Shown: piece after piece, positions 7,144-15,962 of the stretch
How positions within the stretch are numbered: the first letter of the stretch is position 1
How the letters are laid out: each line of letters opens with the position of its first letter
DNA from: Verrucomicrobiota bacterium
Lineage (GTDB): Bacteria; Verrucomicrobiota; Verrucomicrobiia; CAIQCK01
Direction of reading: 5' to 3'
DNA: 64,000 nucleotides
Assembly (NCBI GenBank): GCA_026397915.1
Contig: JAPLTX010000008.1
Span: 1 to 64,000, forward strand
Notes under the pieces: model-generated
Told to the model about the DNA's origin: nothing
Databases searched by the model: none
The model's input: only the letters and a program-made list of their open reading frames with translations
Position numbers and translations under genes: made by a program

Positions 7144-8523
7144 TTACACCTTCGGGTCCAACGACCACGGACGGCGCATCGGGCGGCCGAGCATCTTGTT
7201 GGCCGCGTCGTCGCCGACGAAACGCTCCTTCGCCGGGTCCCACTCGATCTTCTTCCGGCCCAGGCGCAACGCGATGTTGGCGATGTGCGCGATGGTGATG
7301 GAACGGTGCGCGGTCTCGATCGGCGCAACGGTCGGCTTGCCGGAGTAGATGCAGTCCACGAAGTTGCGCTCGTGGTGTTTGCTTTCGTAGAGGTGAACTT
7401 CGCTTTCGCCAATCTTCTGCTGGCGGAGGCTGTCCGGCGTGAACTCCAGCTTCTCGCGGCTGACGAAGATCTTCCGGCCGTTCTCGCCCTCGAACGTGAC
7501 ACCGTTCGGGCCAGCGGACTCGTCCTCCACGACCATTGTGACGCCGTTGGCATAGACACACTCGAAGTGGAACGCCCTCGCCGTGTTGTAGAGTTCGCGC
7601 GGCGCAGGCATGTCGGCGCGGAGGTTCTCGATCTTCACCGGGCCGGACTGGTCCATGTCCAGCGCCCATTGCGCGATGTCAATGTGGTGCGCGCCCCAGT
7701 CGGTGATCATTCCGCCGGAGTAATCGAAGTTCCAGCGCCAGTTCAGCGGCATCAGCGCCGGGCGATAATCGCGATACGGCGCGGGACCTTCCCAGAGGTC
7801 GTAGTTTAACCCATCCGGCACCGGCTCCGGCGTCTGCTTCGCCGCGAGCTTGCTGAAATCGCGATGACCGCCGGGCAGCACGACGTGGATGCGCTGGAGC
7901 TTGCCGAGCCGGCCGTTGCGCACGAACTCGCACGCCATGCGGAAGTAAGTCTGCGACCGCTGCTGGCTGCCGGTCTGCCACGTCACGCCGGCCTTCGCGA
8001 CGGCGTTCGCCATCGCGCGGCCCTGCTCGACCGTCACGGCGAGCGGCTTCTGGCCGTAGATGTGTTTGCCGCGCCGCGCGCACGTGATGGCCATGATCGC
8101 GTGCCAGTGGTCCGGTGTGGCCACTTCCACCGCATCCACGTCCTCCTTCGCCAACAACTCGCGGTAATCCTCATACACGCGGCAGCCGTCGTAGTTCGCC
8201 TTACCGGTCTGCTTGGCGTAATGGCCGTTGATCATCCGCCGTCCGACCTCGCGTCCGCCTTTGTGTTCGCCGGAGTAGCCGTAATGGTCTGACTCGCGGT
8301 TCACGTCGGCCACCGCCACCACCTGCACGCGCTCATCGTTGAGAAAATTTGGCGTCACCGACTGCGCGATCGTGCCGAAGCCGAAGCAGGCGAGATTGAT
8401 CCGCTCTGAAGGCGCGGGCCGCCCGCTGCGCCCGAGCGCACTGGCGGGAATAATCATCGGCGCGGCCATTGCACCAGCAGCGGCGAGAAACTGACGACGG
8501 GAAAACGTAAACGCTTTGTTCAT
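7144..8523 (-). CDS. Tat-exported Gfo/Idh/MocA-family oxidoreductase
   Basis: A 459-aa protein with a twin-arginine signal (FSRRQFLAAAGAMAAP, residues 8-23), so it is folded before export. A Rossmann fold follows: ACFGFGTIAQSV, a QVVAVADVN strand, EDVDAVEVATPDHWHAIM, and GKHIYGQKPLAVTVEQG with the EKP-like (here QKP) lysine of the family. The C-terminal domain carries YSGGMITDWGAHHIDIAQWAL, the usual catalytic GxHxxD-type region. This class is heavily expanded in Verrucomicrobiota and Planctomycetota and acts on sugars or polyols; the substrate cannot be read here. It lies upstream of arsR on the same strand with 105 bp between, so it is probably not part of the ars operon. Confidence 0.9.
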   Translation of the reverse strand: MNKAFTFSRRQFLAAAGAMAAPMIIPASALGRSGRPAPSERINLACFGFGTIAQSVTPNFLNDERVQVVAVADVNRESDHYGYSGEHKGGREVGRRMINGHYAKQTGKANYDGCRVYEDYRELLAKEDVDAVEVATPDHWHAIMAITCARRGKHIYGQKPLAVTVEQGRAMANAVAKAGVTWQTGSQQRSQTYFRMACEFVRNGRLGKLQRIHVVLPGGHRDFSKLAAKQTPEPVPDGLNYDLWEGPAPYRDYRPALMPLNWRWNFDYSGGMITDWGAHHIDIAQWALDMDQSGPVKIENLRADMPAPRELYNTARAFHFECVYANGVTMVVEDESAGPNGVTFEGENGRKIFVSREKLEFTPDSLRQQKIGESEVHLYESKHHERNFVDCIYSGKPTVAPIETAHRSITIAHIANIALRLGRKKIEWDPAKERFVGDDAANKMLGRPMRRPWSLDPKV

Positions 8524-8573
8524 GGCCGCGCATCATACCGCGCAACTTGTTGCGGTCAACACTGCCGCTTCCC

Positions 8574-10193
8574 TTACTTCTTGCACCCACAACCACAGCC
8601 GGATTGCTGTTTTGCCTTCTCTCGCTGTTTGTTGCCGATGCCAAGGAAGTTGAAGTCTTTGAGGTGGCCGAACACTTTCATACCGGCGCGCGTCCAGAAC
8701 TTCACGTCGTCCCAGGAGCGAATGCTGGCGAGTTTGCGGGCGACGTATTTCGGCGTCAGGAAACTGGTGTAAATGCCCTGCGTGATTTCCAGCAGGCGCT
8801 GGTCGCTCATGGGGCATTTCATGATTGGCACGCGCATGTCGTATTCGTTCCAGTCCTCCGTGCGAAGCCAGCCGTTGCGTTTGCACTCGGCGAACAGCGG
8901 CGTGCCGGGATACGGCATGACGACGGTGGCTTGCAGGGTGTCTATGCAGCCCTTCTGGAAAAGCGACTTGGTCAGGTTGATGGTGCGCAACGCCTCCTCC
9001 TCGCTCTCCCACGGATAGCCGACCATGCAGGTGACGTGCGGTTCGAGGCCGGCTTTCTTGGCGCGGCGCATGGATTCTTCCAGCTTGTCGGCGCGGCCGA
9101 GCTTCTGGATGCGGTCGAGCGTGGACTGCGTGGCGGATTCAAGGCCGTAGAGCACGAAGCGGAAGTTGGCCTTGCCCAAGAGATCGTAGTGTTCCTGATC
9201 GAGCACGCCGGGGATCATGTTGCAGCCCATGACGACTTTCTTGTGCAGGCCGCGCTCGACCATGCCGGTGCAGAACTCGCGCAGCCATTTGCCGGCGGGG
9301 AACGTGCCGCTGTCGTCGAAGATCTCGCGCACGCCGAGGCCGACGAGATGTTCGACTTCGGCGAGGAGTTGCTTCGGCGTCTGCGAGCGGAAGTTGGTGA
9401 ACGTTGTGGTCCACGAGCAGAACGTGCAGCGGCCCCACCAGCAATCGCGGCCGACCATCGTGTAGGTGCCGGGCAGGTATTTGAAGTTGCCGTTGTCGTA
9501 GGCGTAGAGCTTCCACTTCGACAGCTCGCGGTCAATCATCGGCAGGTCGGTGAGGTCGTGCTTGAGCGGACCGAACGCGCCGGTGCACACCATGCCGTCC
9601 ACCGACGGCACGCCCTTGTCGCGGGCAGCCTGCGACTTCTCCCAGATCTCCGTCTCCATCAAACGGCCGCGGAATTTTGGCTGCGCCTCGTCGCGCGCGG
9701 CAGCGTCGCGCCAGAAATAGATGCCCTGCTCCAGATCGTTACCTTTGGCAAAGTGATTGACGAAGTTCAGCAGCGCGAAGTCGAAATCGCCACCGGTGAG
9801 GCAGTAGTCCACGTTGGACTCGATGAGGGATTCCTCCGGCATGGCGGTGATGTGGTCGCCCATCAGCACGAACTTCGTCTGTGGCCGCAGCGACTTCATG
9901 CGGTCAATGATCTTCCAGGCGCGCTTGACGACCGGCGTCTTGACCTCGAACGCAACAATGTCCGGCGCAGCGTCCACGAAGCGTCGCTCGTAATCCTCGA
10001 CGCTGTCGCGCTGGGCAACGCCGTCCTCCCACATCACGTCGTGGCCGGCGCGCTTGAGCAGCGTGGCGGCGTAGGCGGGGATGACCGGATAGACGAAAGT
10101 GGGGTCGTTAAACCACTGGAACTGGCGGTTCTGCGAAATCAACGGCACGCCCTTCGGGTCGGGCATCGGCGGGTAACCAATCCAGATTTTCAT
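8574..10193 (-). CDS. B12-binding-domain radical SAM protein
   Basis: A 539-aa enzyme of the B12-binding radical SAM class. An N-terminal Rossmann-like cobalamin-type domain (PVIPAYAATLLKRAGHDV, then DIVAFEVKT) is followed by the radical SAM core with cluster motif CWWGRCTFC (CxxxCxxC spacing altered to C-x5-C-x2-C), the EIFDDSGTFP strand and FVLYGLESATQ. The C-terminus is GCGCGC-rich, an extra metal-binding tail. It is the last gene of the seven-gene glycan operon; its ATG overlaps the stop of the glycosyltransferase fusion by 4 bp. It may modify a lipid carrier or sugar; the reaction is unknown. Confidence 0.88.
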   Translation of the reverse strand: MKIWIGYPPMPDPKGVPLISQNRQFQWFNDPTFVYPVIPAYAATLLKRAGHDVMWEDGVAQRDSVEDYERRFVDAAPDIVAFEVKTPVVKRAWKIIDRMKSLRPQTKFVLMGDHITAMPEESLIESNVDYCLTGGDFDFALLNFVNHFAKGNDLEQGIYFWRDAAARDEAQPKFRGRLMETEIWEKSQAARDKGVPSVDGMVCTGAFGPLKHDLTDLPMIDRELSKWKLYAYDNGNFKYLPGTYTMVGRDCWWGRCTFCSWTTTFTNFRSQTPKQLLAEVEHLVGLGVREIFDDSGTFPAGKWLREFCTGMVERGLHKKVVMGCNMIPGVLDQEHYDLLGKANFRFVLYGLESATQSTLDRIQKLGRADKLEESMRRAKKAGLEPHVTCMVGYPWESEEEALRTINLTKSLFQKGCIDTLQATVVMPYPGTPLFAECKRNGWLRTEDWNEYDMRVPIMKCPMSDQRLLEITQGIYTSFLTPKYVARKLASIRSWDDVKFWTRAGMKVFGHLKDFNFLGIGNKQREKAKQQSGCGCGCKK

Positions 10194-11905
10194 GAATGTT
10201 TCGCATCAACCACAGGCATCAACAACCCTCGGATGAAACTCAGCCCGTAAGCCAGATGCGAACAGACGATACCGGCGAAAGTGAGCAAAAACAAGGTGGG
10301 GTGGGTCGAAAAACCGGACGCCGCCGCCAGGAGCAGATACGCCGTCACACTGACCGGATAGAGCCAGCCGACGACTGGCAGCGACATCGTGAGCCACCCG
10401 AACAGCAACCACAGGGTGAGAGCGCTCGGCAGGAAGTAAACGACGCGGCGCGAGGTTTGCGGGAAGACCCTGGCAAAGGATCCGCGATGGAGGCCGTAGC
10501 TGGCCAGTTGTTTGAAGTGCCGCAGCAGCGACGGTCGGCGATGATGAAACACCTCGACGCGCGGATCGTAGATGATTTTCTGATTGAGCTTCTTGGTGAT
10601 CTGGAGGCAAAGCTCGGTGTCCTCGCCGGGCCAGTAGTTGGTGCCGAAACCGCCGATGGTTTCCAGCGTCTGCTTGCGCACGATGAGGTTGCAGCTTGGG
10701 AAATCGTCCACCTCACGCATCCGGTCCACCACGTAGCGATAGCGGTAGTTGCCGCTGACCATCCGCGCTTCATAGATGCGGCCGCTGACCCGCGCCAGCA
10801 ACGGGTCGTCCGCCGGCGTCAGGCCCGGCCCGCCCACCGCGCCAACTTCGGGCCGGCTGAAATTGCCAACCGCCTCCTCCAACCAATGGGGCAACGGATA
10901 CGCGTCGTCGTCGAGGAACGCGATGATGCTGCCGGTGGCCTCACGGAAACCGCGATTGCGTTTCTCGGCGGGCCGCATCGGGCCGGTGGGCAGGATGCGC
11001 ACGCGCGGATCGCCATGCGTAAACGGCTCGTCGGGCAGCACGACAACCTCGAAGTCAGGATAATCCAGATCGAGGCAATACTGGAGCGACTGCTGGAGCA
11101 TCGGGTTGTCGCTCTTGACGGGGATGATGATGCTCACACGCGGCAGCGGATCGGGCAGCGTCTTCGGCTGGTAGCTGTCGTAGTAGCGCAGCAGCCGCAG
11201 CCGGTAGAAGACCGCCAGCGTGTTTTCAAGAATGTCCCAGATCGCCCGCAGCCCGAACATGCCGAACCGCCCCTTGAATTCGATCACCACCGGCGCGTCC
11301 ACGATCCGGTAGCCGCGCGCGTGCAACACCGCCAGCAGTTCGATATCGAACGCAAACGCCTTTACCAGGATGCGCGGAAAACAATCCGCCAGCGCCGCGC
11401 GCTTGAACAGCTTCACGCCGGTCTGTGTGTCGAGCAGCGGCAGGTCAAACAACAGCTTGATCAGCAGGTAGTAGAAGTAGCTGAAAAACTTCCGGTGCCA
11501 AGGGTAATCCAGCTTCGAGTCGGGATGCCGTTTGGAGCCGATGACCACGTCGGCGCCCGCGCGGTCCATCGTCGCCATCAACGCCCCGACCTGCGACGGC
11601 GGGATGTCGAGGTCCGCGTCCAGAAACGCCACGCGCTCGCCGCGCGATTCGCGGAAGCCGCGCTTGAGCGCCTCGCCTTTGCCGGCGTTGTGTTTCTGGC
11701 GGAACGCGCGCACCTCCGGCCACTGCCGCGCGGCGCGCTCGGCTTCGGCGAAGGTATTGTCCAAGCTACCGTCGTCCACCACCACGATCTCGAACGATAG
11801 TTTCCCCACGAACGTCTCGCGCACCGTGCCGACGTTCGTAAAAATGTGCCCGCCTTCGTTGAAGGCCGGCAGGATGACGCTTAGTTGCGGGTTATTTACC
11901 GACAT
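10190..11905 (-). CDS. Two-domain family 2 glycosyltransferase with membrane C-terminus
   Basis: A 571-aa protein carrying two GT2 domains in tandem. Residues 8-235 resemble dolichyl-phosphate glucosyltransferases: SVILPAFNEG, VVDDGSLDNT, FLDADLDIP (DxD-like) and DTQTGVKLFKR. Residues 255-480 form a second GT2 domain: VSIIIPVKSDNP, FLDDDAYP, a GGFGTNYWPGEDTELC acceptor segment. Two to three hydrophobic helices end the protein (about 495-560), placing it at the inner membrane. It probably makes an activated lipid-linked sugar and/or extends a glycan. It overlaps the flippase gene by 14 bp and the radical SAM gene by 4 bp. Confidence 0.88.
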   Translation of the reverse strand: MSVNNPQLSVILPAFNEGGHIFTNVGTVRETFVGKLSFEIVVVDDGSLDNTFAEAERAARQWPEVRAFRQKHNAGKGEALKRGFRESRGERVAFLDADLDIPPSQVGALMATMDRAGADVVIGSKRHPDSKLDYPWHRKFFSYFYYLLIKLLFDLPLLDTQTGVKLFKRAALADCFPRILVKAFAFDIELLAVLHARGYRIVDAPVVIEFKGRFGMFGLRAIWDILENTLAVFYRLRLLRYYDSYQPKTLPDPLPRVSIIIPVKSDNPMLQQSLQYCLDLDYPDFEVVVLPDEPFTHGDPRVRILPTGPMRPAEKRNRGFREATGSIIAFLDDDAYPLPHWLEEAVGNFSRPEVGAVGGPGLTPADDPLLARVSGRIYEARMVSGNYRYRYVVDRMREVDDFPSCNLIVRKQTLETIGGFGTNYWPGEDTELCLQITKKLNQKIIYDPRVEVFHHRRPSLLRHFKQLASYGLHRGSFARVFPQTSRRVVYFLPSALTLWLLFGWLTMSLPVVGWLYPVSVTAYLLLAAASGFSTHPTLFLLTFAGIVCSHLAYGLSFIRGLLMPVVDAKHS

Positions 11906-13133
11906 GCCAGAGGCTCCAGATCAACACCACCAATGCGCTCGCGCCCGCCGCTCCAGCCACGGCCAGGATTTGCAGCGGGCTGCCGTGCCAAAGCCATAAC
12001 GCCGCTGGATACGCCACCACCAGCACCGCCAGCGGCGCCAGCAATCGTCCAAACTCCGCCCGCGCCATGAAAAACTGCACCGGCAGCGTCATCAGCGCCA
12101 GCGGCAACATCGCCCACACGAACGGTGCGACAATCGCCTCCGCCAGCGGATTGTTCGCGCCGGCCAGCACGCGCACCGGCAGCCACGGCCACAACGAGCA
12201 CGCCACGCCGGCCGCCACGCCCACCGCCGTGGTCACGCCCAACGACTGCCACAACGCGCGGACGGCGCCGGTGTCACCGCGCGCCGCATCACCAGCCGCC
12301 TTGGGGAACAACACCGTCGCCAGCGGCGCAATCAAATAACCGAATGCTTGGGCGATCATCTTGGCTTTGCCGTATTGGCCCGAAACGCCTGGTTCAAAAT
12401 AATGCCGCACAAAACTGGTATCCACCAACCCCATTGTGCTGACGCTGAAACTGACCACCAGCGCCGGCCAGAAATACCGGTAGATCGGCCGCGTGTCCAG
12501 CGCGCGATGATCGGCGTCGCGGTGATGCCACAACGACCGCAACGCCCACAACGCCAGCGCCGCCGCCATCAGCGCCGCCAGTAATTGCCCGCCCAACGCG
12601 CCAGCCGCGCCGAATCCCAAAGCGACGAGCGCCAAGCCAAAAACGACGCGCCCCCAACTCTGCGCCAGCCCGACGACCGCGAGCCACTTGAACCGCTGCA
12701 ATCCTTGAAGCATCGCTGTCGTGACCGGCACCGTCAGTTGCGCCACCACCAGACCCGCCACCACCCACAACAACGCCGGCGATGTCAGCCGGAATCCCAT
12801 CATCAACCACGACTGTGCCGCCGTCATGAATACCAGGAACGCCACCGCATACCATGCCAGCCGCCGCGTTGCCCGCCACGCCAACGATGCGATCGCCACC
12901 GGATCGGATTGCGCATCGAACACCGCCGCGTAGCGCGTCATCGCCACCTGCAACGCCACCACGGGTGTCATCACATAACCCAGCCAGTCGTTCGCCCACT
13001 TCAACGCGCCGAAATCGTCGTCCGTTAGCCAGCGCGCCAGCACCGCTTGGAAGACGTAGGCCGCCGCGTTCACGCCCACGGAAGCCGTCAGCAGCAACGC
13101 CCCCGCGCTCCAAAATTGGCGGAGGTAACTCAT
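11892..13133 (-). CDS. Wzx/MATE-like polysaccharide flippase
   Basis: A 413-aa integral membrane protein with about 12 hydrophobic segments, lipopolysaccharide/polysaccharide exporter type. The N-terminus (ASVGVNAAAYVFQAVLARWL, then FGALKW) is characteristic of Wzx-like O-antigen translocases, and SVSTMGLVDTSFVRHYF begins the second half. It should move a lipid-linked oligosaccharide across the inner membrane. Its ATG overlaps the stop of the upstream glycosyltransferase by 4 bp (ATGA). No polymerase (Wzy) or chain-length gene is in the operon. Confidence 0.85.
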   Translation of the reverse strand: MSYLRQFWSAGALLLTASVGVNAAAYVFQAVLARWLTDDDFGALKWANDWLGYVMTPVVALQVAMTRYAAVFDAQSDPVAIASLAWRATRRLAWYAVAFLVFMTAAQSWLMMGFRLTSPALLWVVAGLVVAQLTVPVTTAMLQGLQRFKWLAVVGLAQSWGRVVFGLALVALGFGAAGALGGQLLAALMAAALALWALRSLWHHRDADHRALDTRPIYRYFWPALVVSFSVSTMGLVDTSFVRHYFEPGVSGQYGKAKMIAQAFGYLIAPLATVLFPKAAGDAARGDTGAVRALWQSLGVTTAVGVAAGVACSLWPWLPVRVLAGANNPLAEAIVAPFVWAMLPLALMTLPVQFFMARAEFGRLLAPLAVLVVAYPAALWLWHGSPLQILAVAGAAGASALVVLIWSLWHVGK

Positions 13134-14104
13134 GGGCCGAACGGTTTGACCACGCGCAGCTTCACACTCGCGCCGGGCGGCTCCTCATGCCAGCCCATCT
13201 GTTTGAACAGCGCCGACAGCAGGCCGCAGCCATACGCGATATGTGCCAGCGGCAGCAGCCACAGTGACATCAGCCCGCCCGCCAGCGTCCGGTTGTGGAC
13301 CGCGTGATACGCCGCCGCCGAGCCGATCAGCAACGCGTAGGCGGCCAGCGGCAACTCATACCACCACGGATGCCACGCCAACAGGCTCGCCAGATAAAGC
13401 ACGAACGCCGCCGGCACCATCCGGATCATGCACGTCACGCTCGGCCGGATGATCGTCTGCCCCATCCGCCCGCGCCCGTAGCCGAGCAACTGCCGCACGA
13501 AGTTTCCCAGCGTCGGCCGGTGGCTCCGGTAGACTATCGCTTCGGGATCGTAAATGAGTTGGTGGCCAAAGCGCTGCAGCCGCTCGAACATCTCGTTCTC
13601 CTCGTTCGGCCACAGCCGTTCGTCAAAACCGCCCGCCTTCAGGAACGCCTCGCGCCGCATCGCCACATTGCAGAGAATCAGCTCGCTCTCGTTGGTCGCG
13701 CGCCGTTGTCCGTTCGATTCATAGCGCGCGATGCTGCGGCCCATCGTCACCCGCGACCGCATCACGCGCGCGAAGCACTGCTGCCAGAAGTTGTCCGTCG
13801 GCGGGATCACGCTCGGCCCGCCCACCGCCGCCGCGCTTGGAAATTCGGCGAAGTCCGCCACGAACCGCTCGAAGATTTTCGTGTCCGGCGCCACGTCGTC
13901 ATCGAAGAACACCACGATCTCGCCGCGCGACTGCGCCACCGCCTGATTGCGTTGTTTGCTCGGATGGAAACCCTCCGCCACGATCACCTCGTAACGGTCG
14001 CGCGGATACGCCACCGCCGCGAGCGACTCCAGCACGCGCACTTCCTCCAAGCCCGGCTTGTGCGGGATGACCACGCTGATCGTGGGAGGCTGCGACGCGT
14101 TCAT
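13130..14104 (-). CDS. Family 2 glycosyltransferase
   Basis: A 324-aa GT2 enzyme. The ATG at 14104 overlaps the stop of the upstream gene (ATGA); the frame is open further up, but that part overlaps coding sequence of the neighbour. Motifs are TISVVIPHKPG, VFFDDDVAPD (DxD), GGPSVIPPTDNFWQQ and the acceptor-side GGFDERLWPNEENEMFERL. Two or three C-terminal hydrophobic helices anchor it in the membrane. The architecture matches the second half of the two-domain transferase at 10190-11905, so the two may be paralogues acting on the same chain. Confidence 0.88.
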   Translation of the reverse strand: MNASQPPTISVVIPHKPGLEEVRVLESLAAVAYPRDRYEVIVAEGFHPSKQRNQAVAQSRGEIVVFFDDDVAPDTKIFERFVADFAEFPSAAAVGGPSVIPPTDNFWQQCFARVMRSRVTMGRSIARYESNGQRRATNESELILCNVAMRREAFLKAGGFDERLWPNEENEMFERLQRFGHQLIYDPEAIVYRSHRPTLGNFVRQLLGYGRGRMGQTIIRPSVTCMIRMVPAAFVLYLASLLAWHPWWYELPLAAYALLIGSAAAYHAVHNRTLAGGLMSLWLLPLAHIAYGCGLLSALFKQMGWHEEPPGASVKLRVVKPFGP

Positions 14105-14835
14105 GCCGCTGGCCGCGGGTGCGGTCGCCGGCGAAACGCGTTTGCGAACGCCAGCCGCCACACCATCCAGAGCGCCTCCCAAACAATCCGGCGGGAGATT
14201 TTCGACACCCCGACCCGCCGATCCGTGAACGTGATCGGAATCTCGACCAGCCGGAAGCCCGCCATCCAGCAACGGTAGTTCATTTCAACCTGGAAACTGT
14301 AGCCTCCCGAATGGATGCCGTCCAAGTCGAGCGCGGCCAGCACCGAGCGCCGGAACAGCTTGAACCCGCCTGTCGGATCGCAGACCGGCATGCCCGTGAT
14401 CAGCCGCACATACAACGACGCGCCGTAGCTGAGCAGCAGCCGCCGCATCGGCCAGTCCACCACGCGCACGCCATCCCTGTAACGCGACCCGATCACCACA
14501 TCGGCGTCCTTCGCCGCCGCCAGAAACGCCGGCAGCGTGGCCGGATCGTGGCTGAAGTCGCAGTCCATCTCCATCACTGCCTCGTAACCGCGTTCCAGCG
14601 CCCAGCGGAAACCGGCGATGTAAGCTGTGCCGAGGCCAAGCTTGCCGGCGCGGTGCAGCGTGTGGACGCGCGGCTGCTTCGCCGCGATCTCGTCCGCCAG
14701 CCGGCCCGTGCCGTCGGGCGAATTGTCGTCCACGACCAGCAGATCCAACTCCGGCGCGGACGCCAGCACCGCTTCCACCAGCCGCGGCAGGTTTTCCGAT
14801 TCGTTGTAGGTGGGAACGATGACCAGTGTTTTCAC
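14101..14835 (-). CDS. Polyprenol-phosphate mannosyltransferase (DPM1-like)
   Basis: A 244-aa GT2 enzyme starting at a GTG (14835) that overlaps the stop of the M20 gene as GTGA. The family core is plain: IVPTYNESENLPRLVEAV, LLVVDDNSPDGTG, LGLGTAYIAGFRWAL, MDCDFSHDP (DxD), GSRYRDGV, and DPTGGFKLFRR. There is no C-terminal membrane region, as in the short dolichyl/polyprenyl-phosphate mannose synthases. It loads a sugar from a nucleotide donor onto a polyprenyl phosphate for later transfer outside the cytoplasm. Confidence 0.92.
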   Translation of the reverse strand: MKTLVIVPTYNESENLPRLVEAVLASAPELDLLVVDDNSPDGTGRLADEIAAKQPRVHTLHRAGKLGLGTAYIAGFRWALERGYEAVMEMDCDFSHDPATLPAFLAAAKDADVVIGSRYRDGVRVVDWPMRRLLLSYGASLYVRLITGMPVCDPTGGFKLFRRSVLAALDLDGIHSGGYSFQVEMNYRCWMAGFRLVEIPITFTDRRVGVSKISRRIVWEALWMVWRLAFANAFRRRPHPRPAA

Positions 14836-15962
14836 GACAGGTTCGCCAAAAACGTTTCCATCATTACCGCACAGCGTTCGACCTGCTGCACCGGTGCAAA
14901 CTCGTCCTTCGTGTGCGCCTGCGCAATGCTGCCCGCGCCGAACGCCACCGCCGGCACGCCGTGCCGCGCGAAGATCGCTCCGTCCGAAAACCACGGCGCT
15001 CCCACGCACCGCCCGCCGCTGGCCGCCAGGAGTTGGACAACCATCGGATGGCTCGCTGGCGTATCCAGCCCGGTGTTGTCGTTGAGCACTTCCATTTCGA
15101 CGCTACCAAATCTGGCCCGCAACAGCCGCAGGAATTTCGCGTGATCGTCGCCCGGCAGCGTCCGGTGGTCCACCTCGATCTCGCAGCGGGCCGGCACGAT
15201 GTTGACTTTCGAGCCGCCGCGGATCGTGCCGACATTGATTGTCGCCCGGCCGAGCACCGGATGACGCCGCTTCAACCGCGGCGCGTAATCACGTTCGAGC
15301 CAGTCCACGATCCGGCCCATCTTGTAGATGGCATTCTCGCCAAGCTCCGGCGTCGCGCCGTGGCAGGAGCGACCGCTTGTGGCAATGCGGAGCCACAACG
15401 CGCCTTTGTGCGCGTTGACGACGTTCATCTCCGTCGGCTCGCCGACGATGGCAAAGTCGAGTCTGCCAAGCAGCTTCGATTTTCCGCGGTGCATCAAGTG
15501 TTTCACGCCGTCGTTGCCGCTCTCCTCGCCCATCAGGCCGGTGAAGTAGATGTCGTTGTCGCGGCTTGCCGCTCGCGATTCCGCCAGCCGCTTCATCGCC
15601 CAGAGAAACGCCGCCAGATTTCCCTTCGTGTCCGACGCGCCGCGCCCGTAAAGCCGGCCGCCACGAACCACCGGGTCGAACGGCTTGATGGTCATGCCGC
15701 GCACACTCACCGTGTCCGTATGCGGTCCGAGTGCCACCGCCCGACGCGGCTTGCCTCGCGCGCTGAGCTTGCCGATCACGTTCGGCCGGCCCGGCTCGAC
15801 GTATTGGAGTTCGACGTCCGCGCCGATCCGCCGCAGGAAGCCAGCGATGAACTTCGCTATCTCCTCCTCGCCCATCCGGTCGGTGCCGGGATCGCCCTGT
15901 GGGTTGACGCTCGGTATGGCGACAAGGTCGCGCAACAGTTGGATGACGCCGGAGTGTTTCAT
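14832..15962 (-). CDS. M20-family metallopeptidase/deacylase (ArgE/DapE type)
   Basis: A 376-aa two-zinc hydrolase. The first ligand motif GPHTDTVS, the bridging GRGASDTKGN, the catalytic/ligand pair EESGNDG, the later VGEPTEM and the C-terminal AQAHTKDEF are all present. The middle holds a dimerisation domain (ALWLRIATSGRSCHGATPE). The substrate could be an acetylated amino acid, a dipeptide or an N-acyl sugar. Its place inside a glycan operon, overlapping both neighbours by 4 bp, hints at deacylation of a sugar-linked amino acid, but that is inference. Confidence 0.88.
   Translation of the reverse strand: MKHSGVIQLLRDLVAIPSVNPQGDPGTDRMGEEEIAKFIAGFLRRIGADVELQYVEPGRPNVIGKLSARGKPRRAVALGPHTDTVSVRGMTIKPFDPVVRGGRLYGRGASDTKGNLAAFLWAMKRLAESRAASRDNDIYFTGLMGEESGNDGVKHLMHRGKSKLLGRLDFAIVGEPTEMNVVNAHKGALWLRIATSGRSCHGATPELGENAIYKMGRIVDWLERDYAPRLKRRHPVLGRATINVGTIRGGSKVNIVPARCEIEVDHRTLPGDDHAKFLRLLRARFGSVEMEVLNDNTGLDTPASHPMVVQLLAASGGRCVGAPWFSDGAIFARHGVPAVAFGAGSIAQAHTKDEFAPVQQVERCAVMMETFLANLS

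Noticed and set aside
8547-10250. Long open frame on the plus strand opposite the radical SAM gene
   Set aside because: It mirrors the codon pattern of the true gene in GC-rich DNA, has no domain or ribosome site, and the minus strand gives a clear enzyme.
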